From Thermoplasmatota archaeon (lineage in GTDB: Archaea; Thermoplasmatota; Thermoplasmata; Thermoplasmatales; GCA-001856825), in NCBI GenBank assembly GCA_023381415.1, contig JAMCUN010000023.1, positions 42,742-82,200 of the forward strand: DNA of 39,459 nt, written 5' to 3'. This document shows, piece by piece, positions 24,248-32,091 of this stretch (position 1 is its first letter; each line of letters begins with the position of its first letter). The position numbers and the translations under genes were made by a program. Below the pieces are notes generated by a model that worked only from the letters and a program-made list of their open reading frames with translations, had not been told where the DNA came from and did not search any database.

Positions 24248-24799
24248 ATGTCAGACAATTTTAGAATACTTGGTGTAGGAGGCGCTGGCGTCAACATAGT
24301 TAGGTCTCTTGGTTATGAAAATACGGTCTTTATAGATTCTTACCATTTCAATTCCTTGGAACGCATTGCTGAGTATTTGGGCAATTCTACGAAGGAGAAG
24401 GATGTTGTAATAGTCACTTCGCCTGCGGGGCAGTTTTCATCATCAGTTCTGAAAACTGTCTGTGGTGTATTGAATTCGATGAATGCAAACATAAGTTTGA
24501 TCGCAGTGATGCCTTTCCATTCAGAATCCCCAGAGAGGAAGAGGAGAGGGGAGCTTGTTCTGAAAGAATTGAAGGGGGATGTTGAATCTACTGAAGTGGT
24601 CGAAAACGAGAACTTCGCATCTGCCATGCAGGAATATCCGTGGACGCACGTTATGTCACATATTAATGAACACATTAGAGGGCTCGTCAATGGAATTGTT
24701 TCTAGGGTACAGGATACCAGCACCCTTGGCCAGAGGGAGATGACGGCTTATCAGAAATCGGTGACATTGGGCGCCAATGCTGGAATATCCCCTAACTGA
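24248..24799 (+). CDS. Short FtsZ/tubulin-like protein without the C-terminal domain
   Basis: 183 aa. The opening GVGGAGVNIVRSLG (9-22) matches the first nucleotide loop of FtsZ. VFIDSYHFNSLERI parallels the strand where FtsZ has its NTDxQ motif. VVIVTSPAGQFSSS (53-66) occupies the place of the tubulin signature GGGTGTG but has lost the glycines. LIAVMPFHSESPERKRRGELVLKEL (84-108) follows the PFxFEGxxR block of FtsZ. The chain ends about where helix H7 of FtsZ would, so the T7 loop and C-terminal domain that complete GTPase sites between subunits are absent. It therefore should not polymerise like FtsZ. It could be a non-canonical tubulin relative. The assignment rests on motif reading and needs structure comparison. 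Confidence 0.6.
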   Translation: MSDNFRILGVGGAGVNIVRSLGYENTVFIDSYHFNSLERIAEYLGNSTKEKDVVIVTSPAGQFSSSVLKTVCGVLNSMNANISLIAVMPFHSESPERKRRGELVLKELKGDVESTEVVENENFASAMQEYPWTHVMSHINEHIRGLVNGIVSRVQDTSTLGQREMTAYQKSVTLGANAGISPN

Positions 24800-24879
24800 G
24801 AAAACTGAACAGGGGTCTCACATTTGTAAAACTTCCATCAGGAACACTTTTAAGCAATGAACGTAATTAGTGCAATTGG

Positions 24880-25815
24880 ATGCAATCCAGGCAGAGGGTT
24901 TCAGGCAATACGCTCTTCATTGAAGCGGAGGGGCTTGGCAAATATCTTGGAATAAGCAATCTTTACATAAAGTACGAGGGCACGAATCCCACTGGCACTC
25001 AGAAGGATAGGTCGGCCAGTCTCACTGTCAAGCGGGCAGCAGAAACGGGTTACGATGCAATAGTTGCAGGTAGCTGCGGAAATTATGGGACTTCCATAGC
25101 CTACTACGCCTTCCTCAACAACATCAGGTCAGTAATATACATCCCGAGGCAATTCCATACAAGCCGCCTTAACGAAATAGAGAAGAAGTACGGTGCAGAA
25201 CTAAGGCTGGTCGAAGGAAAGTACGAGGATGCGGTTGAAGCCAGCAAGAAGGATGCGAGAGAAAACGGTTGGTTTGATGGAAATGCAGGTGCTCATCCAG
25301 AAATAGGGCTGGAGGCATTTTCTGGAATAGCGTCCGAAATACACAGGTCCATTGGGTCGTTTCCAGATACAGTTTCTGTTCCGGTTGGAAACGGGACTAC
25401 CCTGGCGGGAATCTTCCAAGGTTTCTTGAACTTGGGGAGGGCGCGTGACATTGATAAAATGCCAAGAATGATCGCGGCAAGCACGGATGGGGGGAATCCA
25501 ATCATAGAAAGCTTCAGGAAGGGGGAGAAGAGGATAAGGGACATCCAGAAGGAGAGGATTAGAGAGACAGAGTTGAACGAACCTCTCGTAAACTACCATT
25601 CCTATGACGGAGAACTAGCATTGAATGCACTCATAGCATCAAACGGATTTGCCGAGTACGTAACCGACCAGGAACTTCTCGCCTACCGCGATCTTGTGAA
25701 GAAATATGAAGGCATAGATGCCATACCTGCGGCTACTGCATCAGTAGCAGCCACTGCGAAGATCGCCGGCAGAGGAAAAATAGATGGGGTTCACGTAGCA
25801 GTAATAACAGGGTAG
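24880..25815 (+). CDS. Threonine synthase-like PLP-dependent enzyme
   Basis: 311 aa, fold type II. The PLP lysine lies in EGTNPTGTQKDRSA (about residues 34-47), GSCGNYGTSIAYYA binds the cofactor, and VPVGNGTTLAGI is the phosphate-binding loop. This resembles threonine synthase (usual motif NPTGSFKDR), but with TQKDR in place of SFKDR, and the protein is shorter than true ThrC (about 400 aa) and lacks its N-terminal part. It may act on another substrate, such as a phosphorylated or sulfur amino acid. A TATA-like box at about 24845-24855 lies 25-30 nt before the ATG. Downstream it faces the TrmJ gene. Confidence 0.85.
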   Translation: MQSRQRVSGNTLFIEAEGLGKYLGISNLYIKYEGTNPTGTQKDRSASLTVKRAAETGYDAIVAGSCGNYGTSIAYYAFLNNIRSVIYIPRQFHTSRLNEIEKKYGAELRLVEGKYEDAVEASKKDARENGWFDGNAGAHPEIGLEAFSGIASEIHRSIGSFPDTVSVPVGNGTTLAGIFQGFLNLGRARDIDKMPRMIAASTDGGNPIIESFRKGEKRIRDIQKERIRETELNEPLVNYHSYDGELALNALIASNGFAEYVTDQELLAYRDLVKKYEGIDAIPAATASVAATAKIAGRGKIDGVHVAVITG

Positions 25816-25841
25816 CTGTGTGGATTTTCACCGCATAACTA

Positions 25842-26540
25842 TCATTCAGATGAGTCCTTGCCCCTTGAGCAACCGATAGATCCCATCATTATCCTGTATT
25901 CGTAAGGGGAAAGGACAGCCCTTGAGATAATCCTTCTGAACATTAGAGTTGTCTTGTCTATTCTGTGTTTCGGGTAGTTGCTATTCACAAGTCCTTCTCT
26001 GAACTTCTCTATCAGCCTGTCTGCATCGGCTCTGCTTATGGTTTCTCCCCTGCTACTTTTCCTGGAACCAAAGAGTTCGTAGAACAGAATTGCTGCAGCG
26101 CTGGAAACGTTCAGGATAGGGTATCGCTCATCTGCTGGAATATGGACAAAGAAATCGCACATAGACAACTCAGCGTTTGTAAGCCCAATGTCTTCCCTTC
26201 CCAGGACGATACCGACCTTTCCGTTCATCTTCTCTGATACTTTTGCAAACTCCTTTGGGCTGAAATAGTTCCTTAAGACCTCCTTTGGGGAATCGCTTTT
26301 CACACCAGATGTTCCCACAATATATTCCAGTCCCTCTGCAGCTTCTGAAAGAGAATCCACCATCTTGCATCCTGCTAGGATCTCGCTTCCCTTCATCGAC
26401 CTGAAGAGGTCCTCGCTGGGAATGCGGTGTGTGTTGACCGCCACAAGATCGTCAAGTCCGAAATTTTTCATCAGTCTAGCAATTGCGCCAAGGTTTCCCG
26501 GATTCTTGGGCTCGACGACTATCACCCTTACTGACTTCAC
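25842..26540 (-). CDS. trmJ: TrmJ-type SPOUT RNA 2'-O-methyltransferase
   Basis: 232 aa. The SPOUT core is clear: VVEPKNPGNLGAIARLMKNFG (about 8-28) at the N-terminus, IVLGREDIGLTNAEL (motif 2, SAM knot) and IPADERYPILNVSSAAAILFYE (motif 3). These follow the TrmJ family, which methylates the 2'-O of nucleotide 32 in tRNA; archaeal TrmJ acts on cytidine. A C-terminal helical extension of about 65 residues fits a dimerisation or RNA-binding tail. Monocistronic, divergent from folC across 56 bp. The exact RNA target is inferred from family. Confidence 0.9.
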   Translation of the reverse strand: MKSVRVIVVEPKNPGNLGAIARLMKNFGLDDLVAVNTHRIPSEDLFRSMKGSEILAGCKMVDSLSEAAEGLEYIVGTSGVKSDSPKEVLRNYFSPKEFAKVSEKMNGKVGIVLGREDIGLTNAELSMCDFFVHIPADERYPILNVSSAAAILFYELFGSRKSSRGETISRADADRLIEKFREGLVNSNYPKHRIDKTTLMFRRIISRAVLSPYEYRIMMGSIGCSRGKDSSE

Positions 26541-26596
26541 AATCTTAAGTTCAGGCGTAAATAAACCTTTTTACTAACGAATAGTTACGGACGCTA

Positions 26597-27910
26597 ATGG
26601 ACGGGGAGAAATTCCTGTTTTCACTTTCAAGGTTTGGGATAAAACTAGGCCTTGGACCTACGAAGGCTTTTGCCAGCTCACTTGGAGATCCGCAGAACAG
26701 TTTCAGGAGCGTCCATGTAGCAGGTTCCAACGGGAAGGGATCAACTGCAACGTTCATCTACAGAATCCTCAAGAGGAGACATCTCACGGGACTGTACACA
26801 TCGCCGCACCTAAGAAGATTTTCCGAGCGGATAATCGTAAACGACAATGAGATACCTCTTGATTACGTGGATGAATTTGTAAGGGTGCATCCATCAACAA
26901 TAGAATTCAACGGAGAAAAGACCCAGCTCACATTCTTTGAATATACTACCAATATGGCATTTGATTACTTCAGGAGGGAAGGTGTACAGGTTGCCGTAGT
27001 TGAGGTTGGGCTGGGAGGAAGGTTAGACTCAACGAACATAATTGATCCTGAGGTTTCTGTGATAACAAGCCTGAGCCTTGAACACGCGGATAAACTGGGA
27101 GGAAGCCTGGAGTACATTGCAAGGGAGAAGGCTGGGATAATAAAGAAGGGGAAGCCAGTCGTTATTGGGAAGGTCCCTGAAATAGCCAGGAACATATTTG
27201 CCGACATTGCGAGGAGAAACGAATCGATGGTAAGGAGGGTCGAAGATTGCAGGATAGTAAATCTAAATTATTCTCTGGAAGGGACGACGTTCAGGGTAGA
27301 GACGGGCGAGAATGGTTATGACGTCAAGTTGAAGGCTCTGGGTGAACATCAGGTGAACAACTCAGTTTCAGCAATATTGGCTTGTGAATCTTTGAAGGTT
27401 CCGCCAAGAACTAATGACATCCTCGATGGACTTTCTGAAGGACAGATTCCAGGGAGATTCGAGATCAGGAGAAGGGAACCCCTGCTGATAGTAGATGGAG
27501 CTCACAACTCTGAGGCAAGCAGGGTCCTAAGCTCGAATATCAGGAGGTATTCAATAAGGGACCCTTTGATAGTACTGGGAGTTTTAAAGGACAAGAACAG
27601 TTACAACATCCTGCAGAATCTATCCGAAGTTGCTGAGAGCGTAATAATTACAGAACCGAATGAGATCGAAAGAAAGAAGGATAGTGAATCACTTCGCAAG
27701 GAGGCAAAGCTGTTTTTCAAGGATGTTGAAGTGCAGAAACAACCCCTGATGGCACTGGAGAGAGCCATGTCTTCTGAAAGGAGTACAGTGGTGACGGGGT
27801 CGCTCTACCTCGTCGGTGAGGTAGAAAATCTACTGGATAAAATGGAAATCACAAAAAAGGTTCCAGTGGAAGGAAAGGGGGAAGGGAAGCCCACGGGACT
27901 TATCGAATAG
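26597..27910 (+). CDS. folC: Folylpolyglutamate/dihydrofolate synthase (FolC-like Mur ligase)
   Basis: 437 aa. The Mur-ligase ATP loop is VAGSNGKGSTATFI (about 41-54). TGLYTSPHLRRFSERI, VVEVGLGGRLDSTN and REKAGIIKKGKPV (with the Lys that may be carbamylated) are FolC motifs, and LIVDGAHNSEASR near residue 300 opens the C-terminal domain. FolC adds glutamates to folate or joins glutamate to dihydropteroate. In some archaea the family serves coenzyme F420 or tetrahydromethanopterin tails, so the acceptor is not certain. The last 50 bp contain an ORB-like element, so the gene end is part of the putative origin. Confidence 0.9.
   Translation: MDGEKFLFSLSRFGIKLGLGPTKAFASSLGDPQNSFRSVHVAGSNGKGSTATFIYRILKRRHLTGLYTSPHLRRFSERIIVNDNEIPLDYVDEFVRVHPSTIEFNGEKTQLTFFEYTTNMAFDYFRREGVQVAVVEVGLGGRLDSTNIIDPEVSVITSLSLEHADKLGGSLEYIAREKAGIIKKGKPVVIGKVPEIARNIFADIARRNESMVRRVEDCRIVNLNYSLEGTTFRVETGENGYDVKLKALGEHQVNNSVSAILACESLKVPPRTNDILDGLSEGQIPGRFEIRRREPLLIVDGAHNSEASRVLSSNIRRYSIRDPLIVLGVLKDKNSYNILQNLSEVAESVIITEPNEIERKKDSESLRKEAKLFFKDVEVQKQPLMALERAMSSERSTVVTGSLYLVGEVENLLDKMEITKKVPVEGKGEGKPTGLIE
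27859..27881 (+). repeat. ORB-like origin recognition element 1
   Basis: Inside the 3' end of folC the sequence reads TCCAGTGGAA (27862-27871), five bases, then GGGGG. This is the layout of archaeal origin recognition boxes: a dyad TTCCA/TGGAA followed by a G string. It points the same way as element 2, 68 bp away. Because it is coding DNA, selection on the protein could also explain part of the match. Confidence 0.6.
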
Positions 27911-27928
27911 AAAAGGTATATCGGCAGC

Positions 27929-27949
27929 CTCCAGTGGAAATGGTGGGGT
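27929..27949 (+). repeat. ORB-like origin recognition element 2
   Basis: TCCAGTGGAA (27930-27939), five bases, then GGGGT. The core is identical to element 1 with the same N5 spacing and a G string. This copy is in noncoding DNA, so protein coding does not explain it. It lies 88 bp upstream of the orc1 ATG, with the AT-rich tract between. Confidence 0.7.
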
Positions 27950-28005
27950 AGTGCATGAAGTGTTGGATATTTATTGGTTTTGGTAAAAGACTTGATAAGA
28001 AACGG

Positions 28006-28014
28006 TTTTAATAT
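28006..28014 (+). promoter_or_regulatory. TATA-like box of orc1
   Basis: TTTTAATAT lies about 26 nt before the ATG at 28038, without a Shine-Dalgarno between. Its closeness to the ORB-like elements would allow Orc1 to influence its own promoter. Confidence 0.5.
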
Positions 28015-28037
28015 GGTTAATTTTTCCATACTATATC

Positions 28038-29294
28038 ATGGTCGTATCATCTAAGAATTTGTTTGAGAAGTTCAATAATTCATCTTTAATAGTGAAGGGG
28101 CAGAGGCAGGCTCTGGAGCCAGGCTTCGTACCAGAAAGACTGCCGCACAGGGAAGAGGAGGCAGAACACCTGGCCGAAATACTCTCACCTTCCCTCAGGA
28201 ATTTCAAGCCCTCTAACGTCATAATTTTCGGAAAGCCTGGAGTGGGGAAGACGAGCGTTGTGAAGTTCGTGGAAAATGAAATGACGAAGGCAATACAGTC
28301 CAGGCTGGACGCTAAAATAAAGATCATAGATGTTAACTGTGGAATAGTGGATAACCCGTACGGCGTTCTACTTTCTGTCGGAGATGGCCTCCTTGAATCA
28401 TGGGAGGAGAGGCTTCCTTTTACAGGCTGGCCACTGGAAAAGCTGTACAATACTGTCCTTGAGAAGATAAATACTTTCGCAGGAATAGCCATAATAGTCC
28501 TGGACGAGATAGACAAACTGGTCAGGAAAAGCGGCGACACAGTACTGTACCAACTCCTAAGAATAAACGAGACCTCGAACCAGGGAAGGGTATGCATACT
28601 CGGCATAAGCAACGACCTGAGGTTCACAGAATACCTAGACCCAAGGGTTAGGAGCAGGTTGATAGAGGAAACGATGGTTTACAACCCATACAATGCTACC
28701 CAGATTTACGACATCCTCCGGGACAGGTCAATGTACGCGGGGATAGCAGATTCAATAGACGATTCAGCAATGAAAACGTGTGCAGCTCTTGCGGCCCAGG
28801 AGCACGGAGACGCAAGAAGAGCGATAGACCTTCTGCGGATTGCAGTCGAGTTAACTGAGAAAGGAGAGGAAGGAAGAATAGTGGAAGACACAATTTATGA
28901 AGCAAAGAGAAAACTGGAAAGGGATGTAGTTGTTGAGACTGTGTCTACTCTTCCTCTGCACAGCAAGCTCGTACTGTTTTCAATTTCGCTCATAGATGAG
29001 ATCAAGAACGGGGGAAGCTCTACAATGGGGGAATTTTATGACCTCTATGAGAAGATTGCAGACAGGATGGGAGTGAGCAGCCTGACCCAAAGGAGGGTGG
29101 CTGACATAATAGGGGAACTATCGAACCTGGGTCTGATCGATTCCAAAGTGCAGAGTTTCGGAAGATACGGTAGAACTACGACCGTGACCATGAATTATGG
29201 TTCTTCAAAGATAAAGGATATCCTCAGCGCTGACGAGATGCTCTCGCAGCTTAAGGATGTGAAGCCTCTGCAAAAGTCACTTCCGGTCTCGTAA
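28038..29294 (+). CDS. orc1: Orc1/Cdc6 replication initiator
   Basis: 418 aa with the full initiator layout. The AAA+ domain has Walker A GKPGVGKT (65-72), Walker B IVLDEIDKL (about 155-163), sensor 1 ISNDLRF, the arginine finger in DPRVRSRL, and sensor 2 in GDARRAIDLLR. A winged helix follows (about 310-395), with TQRRVADIIGELSNLGLI as its recognition part. It binds ORB elements, loads MCM helicase and starts replication. All key residues are present, unlike the copy at 23.1 kb. It sits directly beside two ORB-like elements, which fits the origin-linked orc1 of archaea. UPF0200 follows 30 bp later behind its own TATA-like stretch. Confidence 0.96.
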   Translation: MVVSSKNLFEKFNNSSLIVKGQRQALEPGFVPERLPHREEEAEHLAEILSPSLRNFKPSNVIIFGKPGVGKTSVVKFVENEMTKAIQSRLDAKIKIIDVNCGIVDNPYGVLLSVGDGLLESWEERLPFTGWPLEKLYNTVLEKINTFAGIAIIVLDEIDKLVRKSGDTVLYQLLRINETSNQGRVCILGISNDLRFTEYLDPRVRSRLIEETMVYNPYNATQIYDILRDRSMYAGIADSIDDSAMKTCAALAAQEHGDARRAIDLLRIAVELTEKGEEGRIVEDTIYEAKRKLERDVVVETVSTLPLHSKLVLFSISLIDEIKNGGSSTMGEFYDLYEKIADRMGVSSLTQRRVADIIGELSNLGLIDSKVQSFGRYGRTTTVTMNYGSSKIKDILSADEMLSQLKDVKPLQKSLPVS

Positions 29295-29324
29295 ACATAT
29301 ATATCTTTGGTCTAATCTGGTAGC

Positions 29325-29870
29325 GTGAAGTCAAAGGCAATTCTTGTTATCGGAATGCCAGGCTCTGGTAAGGATGAGTTTGCTTTAGTCGCAAGACAGA
29401 TGGGCATAGAGGTGGTGAACATGGGAGACATAGTCAGGGACTTCACGTCCAGCATAGGTCTCAGCATATCGATGAGCGGTGAAATAGCCTCAAGGGAGAG
29501 AAGGGACCATGGGATGGACATATGGGCAAAAAGGACTATAGAGAGGATAAAGAGCAACTTCGTGGTCGTGGAGGGGGTTAGGAATATAGAGGAGATTCAC
29601 AGGTTCAGGAAGGATATGGAAATAGGTCTTGTCGTGGGCATATCCTCAGGGAGGGACAACAGGTACAGTCGTCTACTTAAGCGGGGAAGGGAGGACGATC
29701 CAAGGAACACTGAGGAATTCACTGCGAGGGAAAGGAGGGAGCTATCATGGGGTATAGGAGAGGTCTTAGCGACGGCTGACCGTTATATATGCAACGACTC
29801 AACTATAGAGGAGTTCAGAGAAAGGACAAGGGAATTTCTCAGGGAACACATAATTCAAGAAAGTTCTTGA
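29325..29870 (+). CDS. UPF0200 P-loop nucleotide kinase-like protein
   Basis: 181 aa with a P-loop GMPGSGKDEFA (10-20), followed by MGDIVRDFTSSIG and a GEIASRERRDHG segment. This resembles dephospho-CoA kinase or adenylate kinase folds and matches archaeal UPF0200. VVVEGVRNIEEI is the Walker-B-like strand and RLLKRGREDDP the lid region. The substrate is not established; archaeal dephospho-CoA kinase is an unrelated GTP-dependent enzyme, so that role is not assumed. GTG start, behind a TATA-like CATATATATC at about 29296-29305. Its 3' end overlaps the guaA amidotransferase gene on the other strand by 32 nt. Confidence 0.85.
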   Translation: MKSKAILVIGMPGSGKDEFALVARQMGIEVVNMGDIVRDFTSSIGLSISMSGEIASRERRDHGMDIWAKRTIERIKSNFVVVEGVRNIEEIHRFRKDMEIGLVVGISSGRDNRYSRLLKRGREDDPRNTEEFTARERRELSWGIGEVLATADRYICNDSTIEEFRERTREFLREHIIQESS

Positions 29871-30405
29871 AAATATTGACTCCAAACTGGGTGTGTTCCA
29901 CCTCAGGATGAAATTGCAGTGCGTATCGCCCTCTGTGGGCATCTGCCATTGCCTGCACAGCGCAGGTCTCAGAGGACGCCAGGAGCGAGAACCCCGGTGG
30001 GGTACTCTTGATCTCGTCGTTGTGGCTTTCCCACGCAAAGAATTTTCCAGGAAGGCCCTTCAGAATGGAGTCGTGGCTTATCACCGATATCTCAACTTTC
30101 CCGAACTCCGGATGGATTGCGGGACTGACTTGAGAGCCGTAGTGCATCCCCATGAACTGAGCTCCCGCGCATATCCCAAGTATTGGTATATTCATTTCGT
30201 CCAGGAATCTTGAAGTGTTGCCAAGTCTGAAACTCTCGTATGCTATGGATGCTGCACCTCCAGAAAGGACCAATCCGTCTGCGTCTCGTATATCGTCGAC
30301 CTTGGATTCGTTGCTCCGAATCTCGCAGTTGACGTTGAGGTCCCTGAGAACTCTCCATTCCCGGTGGGTCCACTGTCCTCCGTTGTCGATCACGTAGATC
30401 TTCAA
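29839..30405 (-). CDS. guaAA: GMP synthase, glutamine amidotransferase subunit
   Basis: 188 aa class I glutamine amidotransferase. The catalytic Cys is in LGICAGAQFMG (about residue 78) and the His-Glu pair in LQFHPEVEHT (about 163-172). VIDNGGQWTH at the N-terminus and VLSGG match the archaeal two-subunit GMP synthase, in which this subunit feeds ammonia to a separate ATP-pyrophosphatase subunit (not in this window) to turn XMP into GMP. It starts 13 nt after the TrmB gene and is likely co-transcribed with it. Confidence 0.94.
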   Translation of the reverse strand: MKIYVIDNGGQWTHREWRVLRDLNVNCEIRSNESKVDDIRDADGLVLSGGAASIAYESFRLGNTSRFLDEMNIPILGICAGAQFMGMHYGSQVSPAIHPEFGKVEISVISHDSILKGLPGKFFAWESHNDEIKSTPPGFSLLASSETCAVQAMADAHRGRYALQFHPEVEHTQFGVNIFKNFLELCVP

Positions 30406-30418
30406 GACAGCTCGTACC

Positions 30419-31126
30419 TCACGATTTTTTGTTCATCAGCATTTCTATGTAACTGTTGATGTGCTCTGCGAGTAACGGGTTGTCAGTGAAGCCACAGGCA
30501 GACAGGTCAGGAGCTGCTATAAGTGCCCTGGTACCATCAGAAACCATGTCAGTAGCAATGAGAGAATTATTCCTGAAGACCCTTGTTCCCTGCGGCACCC
30601 TTTGATTGTCAGGCGCTACGATAGAAACAGTCACGTTTCTCGTTATGGCAGATTCAATCTCCTTGCCTAGCTCCTGTCTCAGGTCCCTTAGCTTCGGGGT
30701 GGATATGGAAGCGAATCTTTCCGCTGAGTTGAGAACCTCCCTCATCTTCTCAAGCACCCTTTCCCTTCCATATATGGTGTAAATCAGCTGAGGAAGACCC
30801 TGTTGCGTAAGGAGTTCATTCATCTCTGTAAGTTTATCAAAAAGGATGTCGAGATTCTTTGAGAAATTCTTCCTTATCTCGTATATGTTCTTCGCCTTGA
30901 AAACCTTCGGGCGACCCTCCAGAGAAGTGATGAAACCCCTCTCTTCGAGCTTTTCGAGGACTTTGTACGTTGAAGTTCTAGGGATTTTAGCAGTCATAGC
31001 TATACTATCCGGGGTGCTTGCACCGAGCAGCACGAGGGCAAGAAAACCCCTAAGCTCGTAGTCTGTCATTGCGAAACTCTCGAAGTATTTCGACACTTCC
31101 GCAAGCTCTTTTTCAAAATCTTCCAT
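30419..31126 (-). CDS. TrmB family transcriptional regulator
   Basis: 235 aa. The N-terminal winged helix (about 20-80) has LTxYE-type DYELRGFLALVLLGASTPDSIAM, KIPRTSTYKVLEKLEERGFI as recognition helix and GRPKVFKA as wing, which is the TrmB pattern. A coiled helix (about 85-115) and a PLD-like C-terminal domain (YGRERVLEKMREVLNSAE onward) follow. TrmB regulators sense sugars or other metabolites; the ligand here is unknown. It is followed by guaA amidotransferase in an apparent operon and is divergent from Ncs6/TtuA across 41 bp, where both promoters overlap, so it may control either. Confidence 0.9.
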   Translation of the reverse strand: MEDFEKELAEVSKYFESFAMTDYELRGFLALVLLGASTPDSIAMTAKIPRTSTYKVLEKLEERGFITSLEGRPKVFKAKNIYEIRKNFSKNLDILFDKLTEMNELLTQQGLPQLIYTIYGRERVLEKMREVLNSAERFASISTPKLRDLRQELGKEIESAITRNVTVSIVAPDNQRVPQGTRVFRNNSLIATDMVSDGTRALIAAPDLSACGFTDNPLLAEHINSYIEMLMNKKS

Positions 31127-31167
31127 GGGTAATAATAATAAAGGCTTTTATAATTTTTTTGACTACA

Positions 31168-32091
31168 ATGTTGATGAATTGTTCTCTTTGTAACAGGGAG
31201 GCGATAGTTTTCCTGAGATACAATGGCAACCATCTTTGTGAAAGACACTTCGTAGAATTCTTCCAGAAGAGGGTGAACTTGGAGTTCCGGAGGGAACTGA
31301 AAATCACGGGGCCTGTCAAGATTGGAGTGGCTCTGTCTGGAGGCAAGGACAGCTCTGTTGCTCTCTATGAGACAAATAGGGTCTTCGGGAAGAGAAAGGA
31401 TGTAAGCATTGTTGCGATAACGATAGATGAGGGCATCAAAAGCTACAGGCCGCAGACGATGGAAGCAGCAGCAACGCTCACAAGGAAGTTGGGGGTGGAA
31501 CACAGGATCCTGAAGATAGAGGACAATTTCGGTACTACCATGGACTCGATCTCAGAGGGCGGACGGCTCGCACCGTGCGGTTACTGCGGTGTCTTCAGGA
31601 GGAAACTCATCAACTTGGCGGGAGTAGAAGAAGACATTGACTACATGGTAACAGGCCTGAATCTGGATGACACAGCCCAATCTGTGATGATGAATGTAGT
31701 CAGAGGGGACATAGCGAGGATTGCCAGGATGGGTCCACATACAGAACCGAAGGACGGCCTCGTTCCAAGGCTACAGCCCCTTCTTAGGATAGCAGAGAAG
31801 GAGGTACTTCTGTATGCGATAATTCAGGGTATAGATTTCTCTCACTCAGTTTGCCCGTATGCAGGCAAGGCCATAAGGAACGAGTTCAGGGAGTCGATAG
31901 ATAGGTGGGAGGAGCGTTCCCCAGGCACGAAATATTCTATAGTCAACTCATTCGAGAAGATAAGGGCATTATTGCCTCCAGAGGTCGAAGTGAAGATGGG
32001 GAAGTGTAAAATTTGCGGGTCCCCCACACCCGGAGAAATATGCCAGAGTTGCTCTTTCGAGGAGGAGATTGGAACATGGACAAAATCCTAG
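31168..32091 (+). CDS. Ncs6/TtuA family tRNA 2-thiolation enzyme
   Basis: 307 aa. N-terminal zinc site CSLCNREA with HLCERHF, PP-loop ALSGGKDSS (about 56-64) for adenylation, the catalytic/Fe-S cysteines in LAPCGYCGVFRR and HSVCPYAGKA, and a C-terminal zinc site CKICGSPTPGEICQSC. This is the TtuA/Ncs6 family, which activates tRNA uridine (U34, or U54 in thermophiles) and inserts sulfur donated by a ubiquitin-like carrier. Which uridine is modified cannot be decided here. ATG 31168 is used; ATG 31174 is possible. A TATA-like box overlaps the TrmB promoter region. It overlaps the next gene by 16 nt. Confidence 0.92.
   Translation: MLMNCSLCNREAIVFLRYNGNHLCERHFVEFFQKRVNLEFRRELKITGPVKIGVALSGGKDSSVALYETNRVFGKRKDVSIVAITIDEGIKSYRPQTMEAAATLTRKLGVEHRILKIEDNFGTTMDSISEGGRLAPCGYCGVFRRKLINLAGVEEDIDYMVTGLNLDDTAQSVMMNVVRGDIARIARMGPHTEPKDGLVPRLQPLLRIAEKEVLLYAIIQGIDFSHSVCPYAGKAIRNEFRESIDRWEERSPGTKYSIVNSFEKIRALLPPEVEVKMGKCKICGSPTPGEICQSCSFEEEIGTWTKS

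Larger units (their letters stand above)
27859..28037. other. Candidate replication origin between folC and orc1
   Basis: The region directly upstream of the canonical orc1 gene holds two same-direction ORB-like elements (27859-27881 and 27929-27949). They are followed by an A/T-rich stretch at about 27963-28036 that could serve as the unwinding element. Archaeal origins typically sit beside the orc1/cdc6 gene whose product binds them. No oppositely oriented ORB is seen in the 128-bp gap, so the origin may be one-sided or extend into the flanking genes. Function is inferred from motif and position. Confidence 0.65.

Noticed and set aside
24880-25815. True threonine synthase (thrC)
   Set aside because: The PLP motif is TQKDR rather than SFKDR and the N-terminal part is missing; kept as threonine synthase-like.
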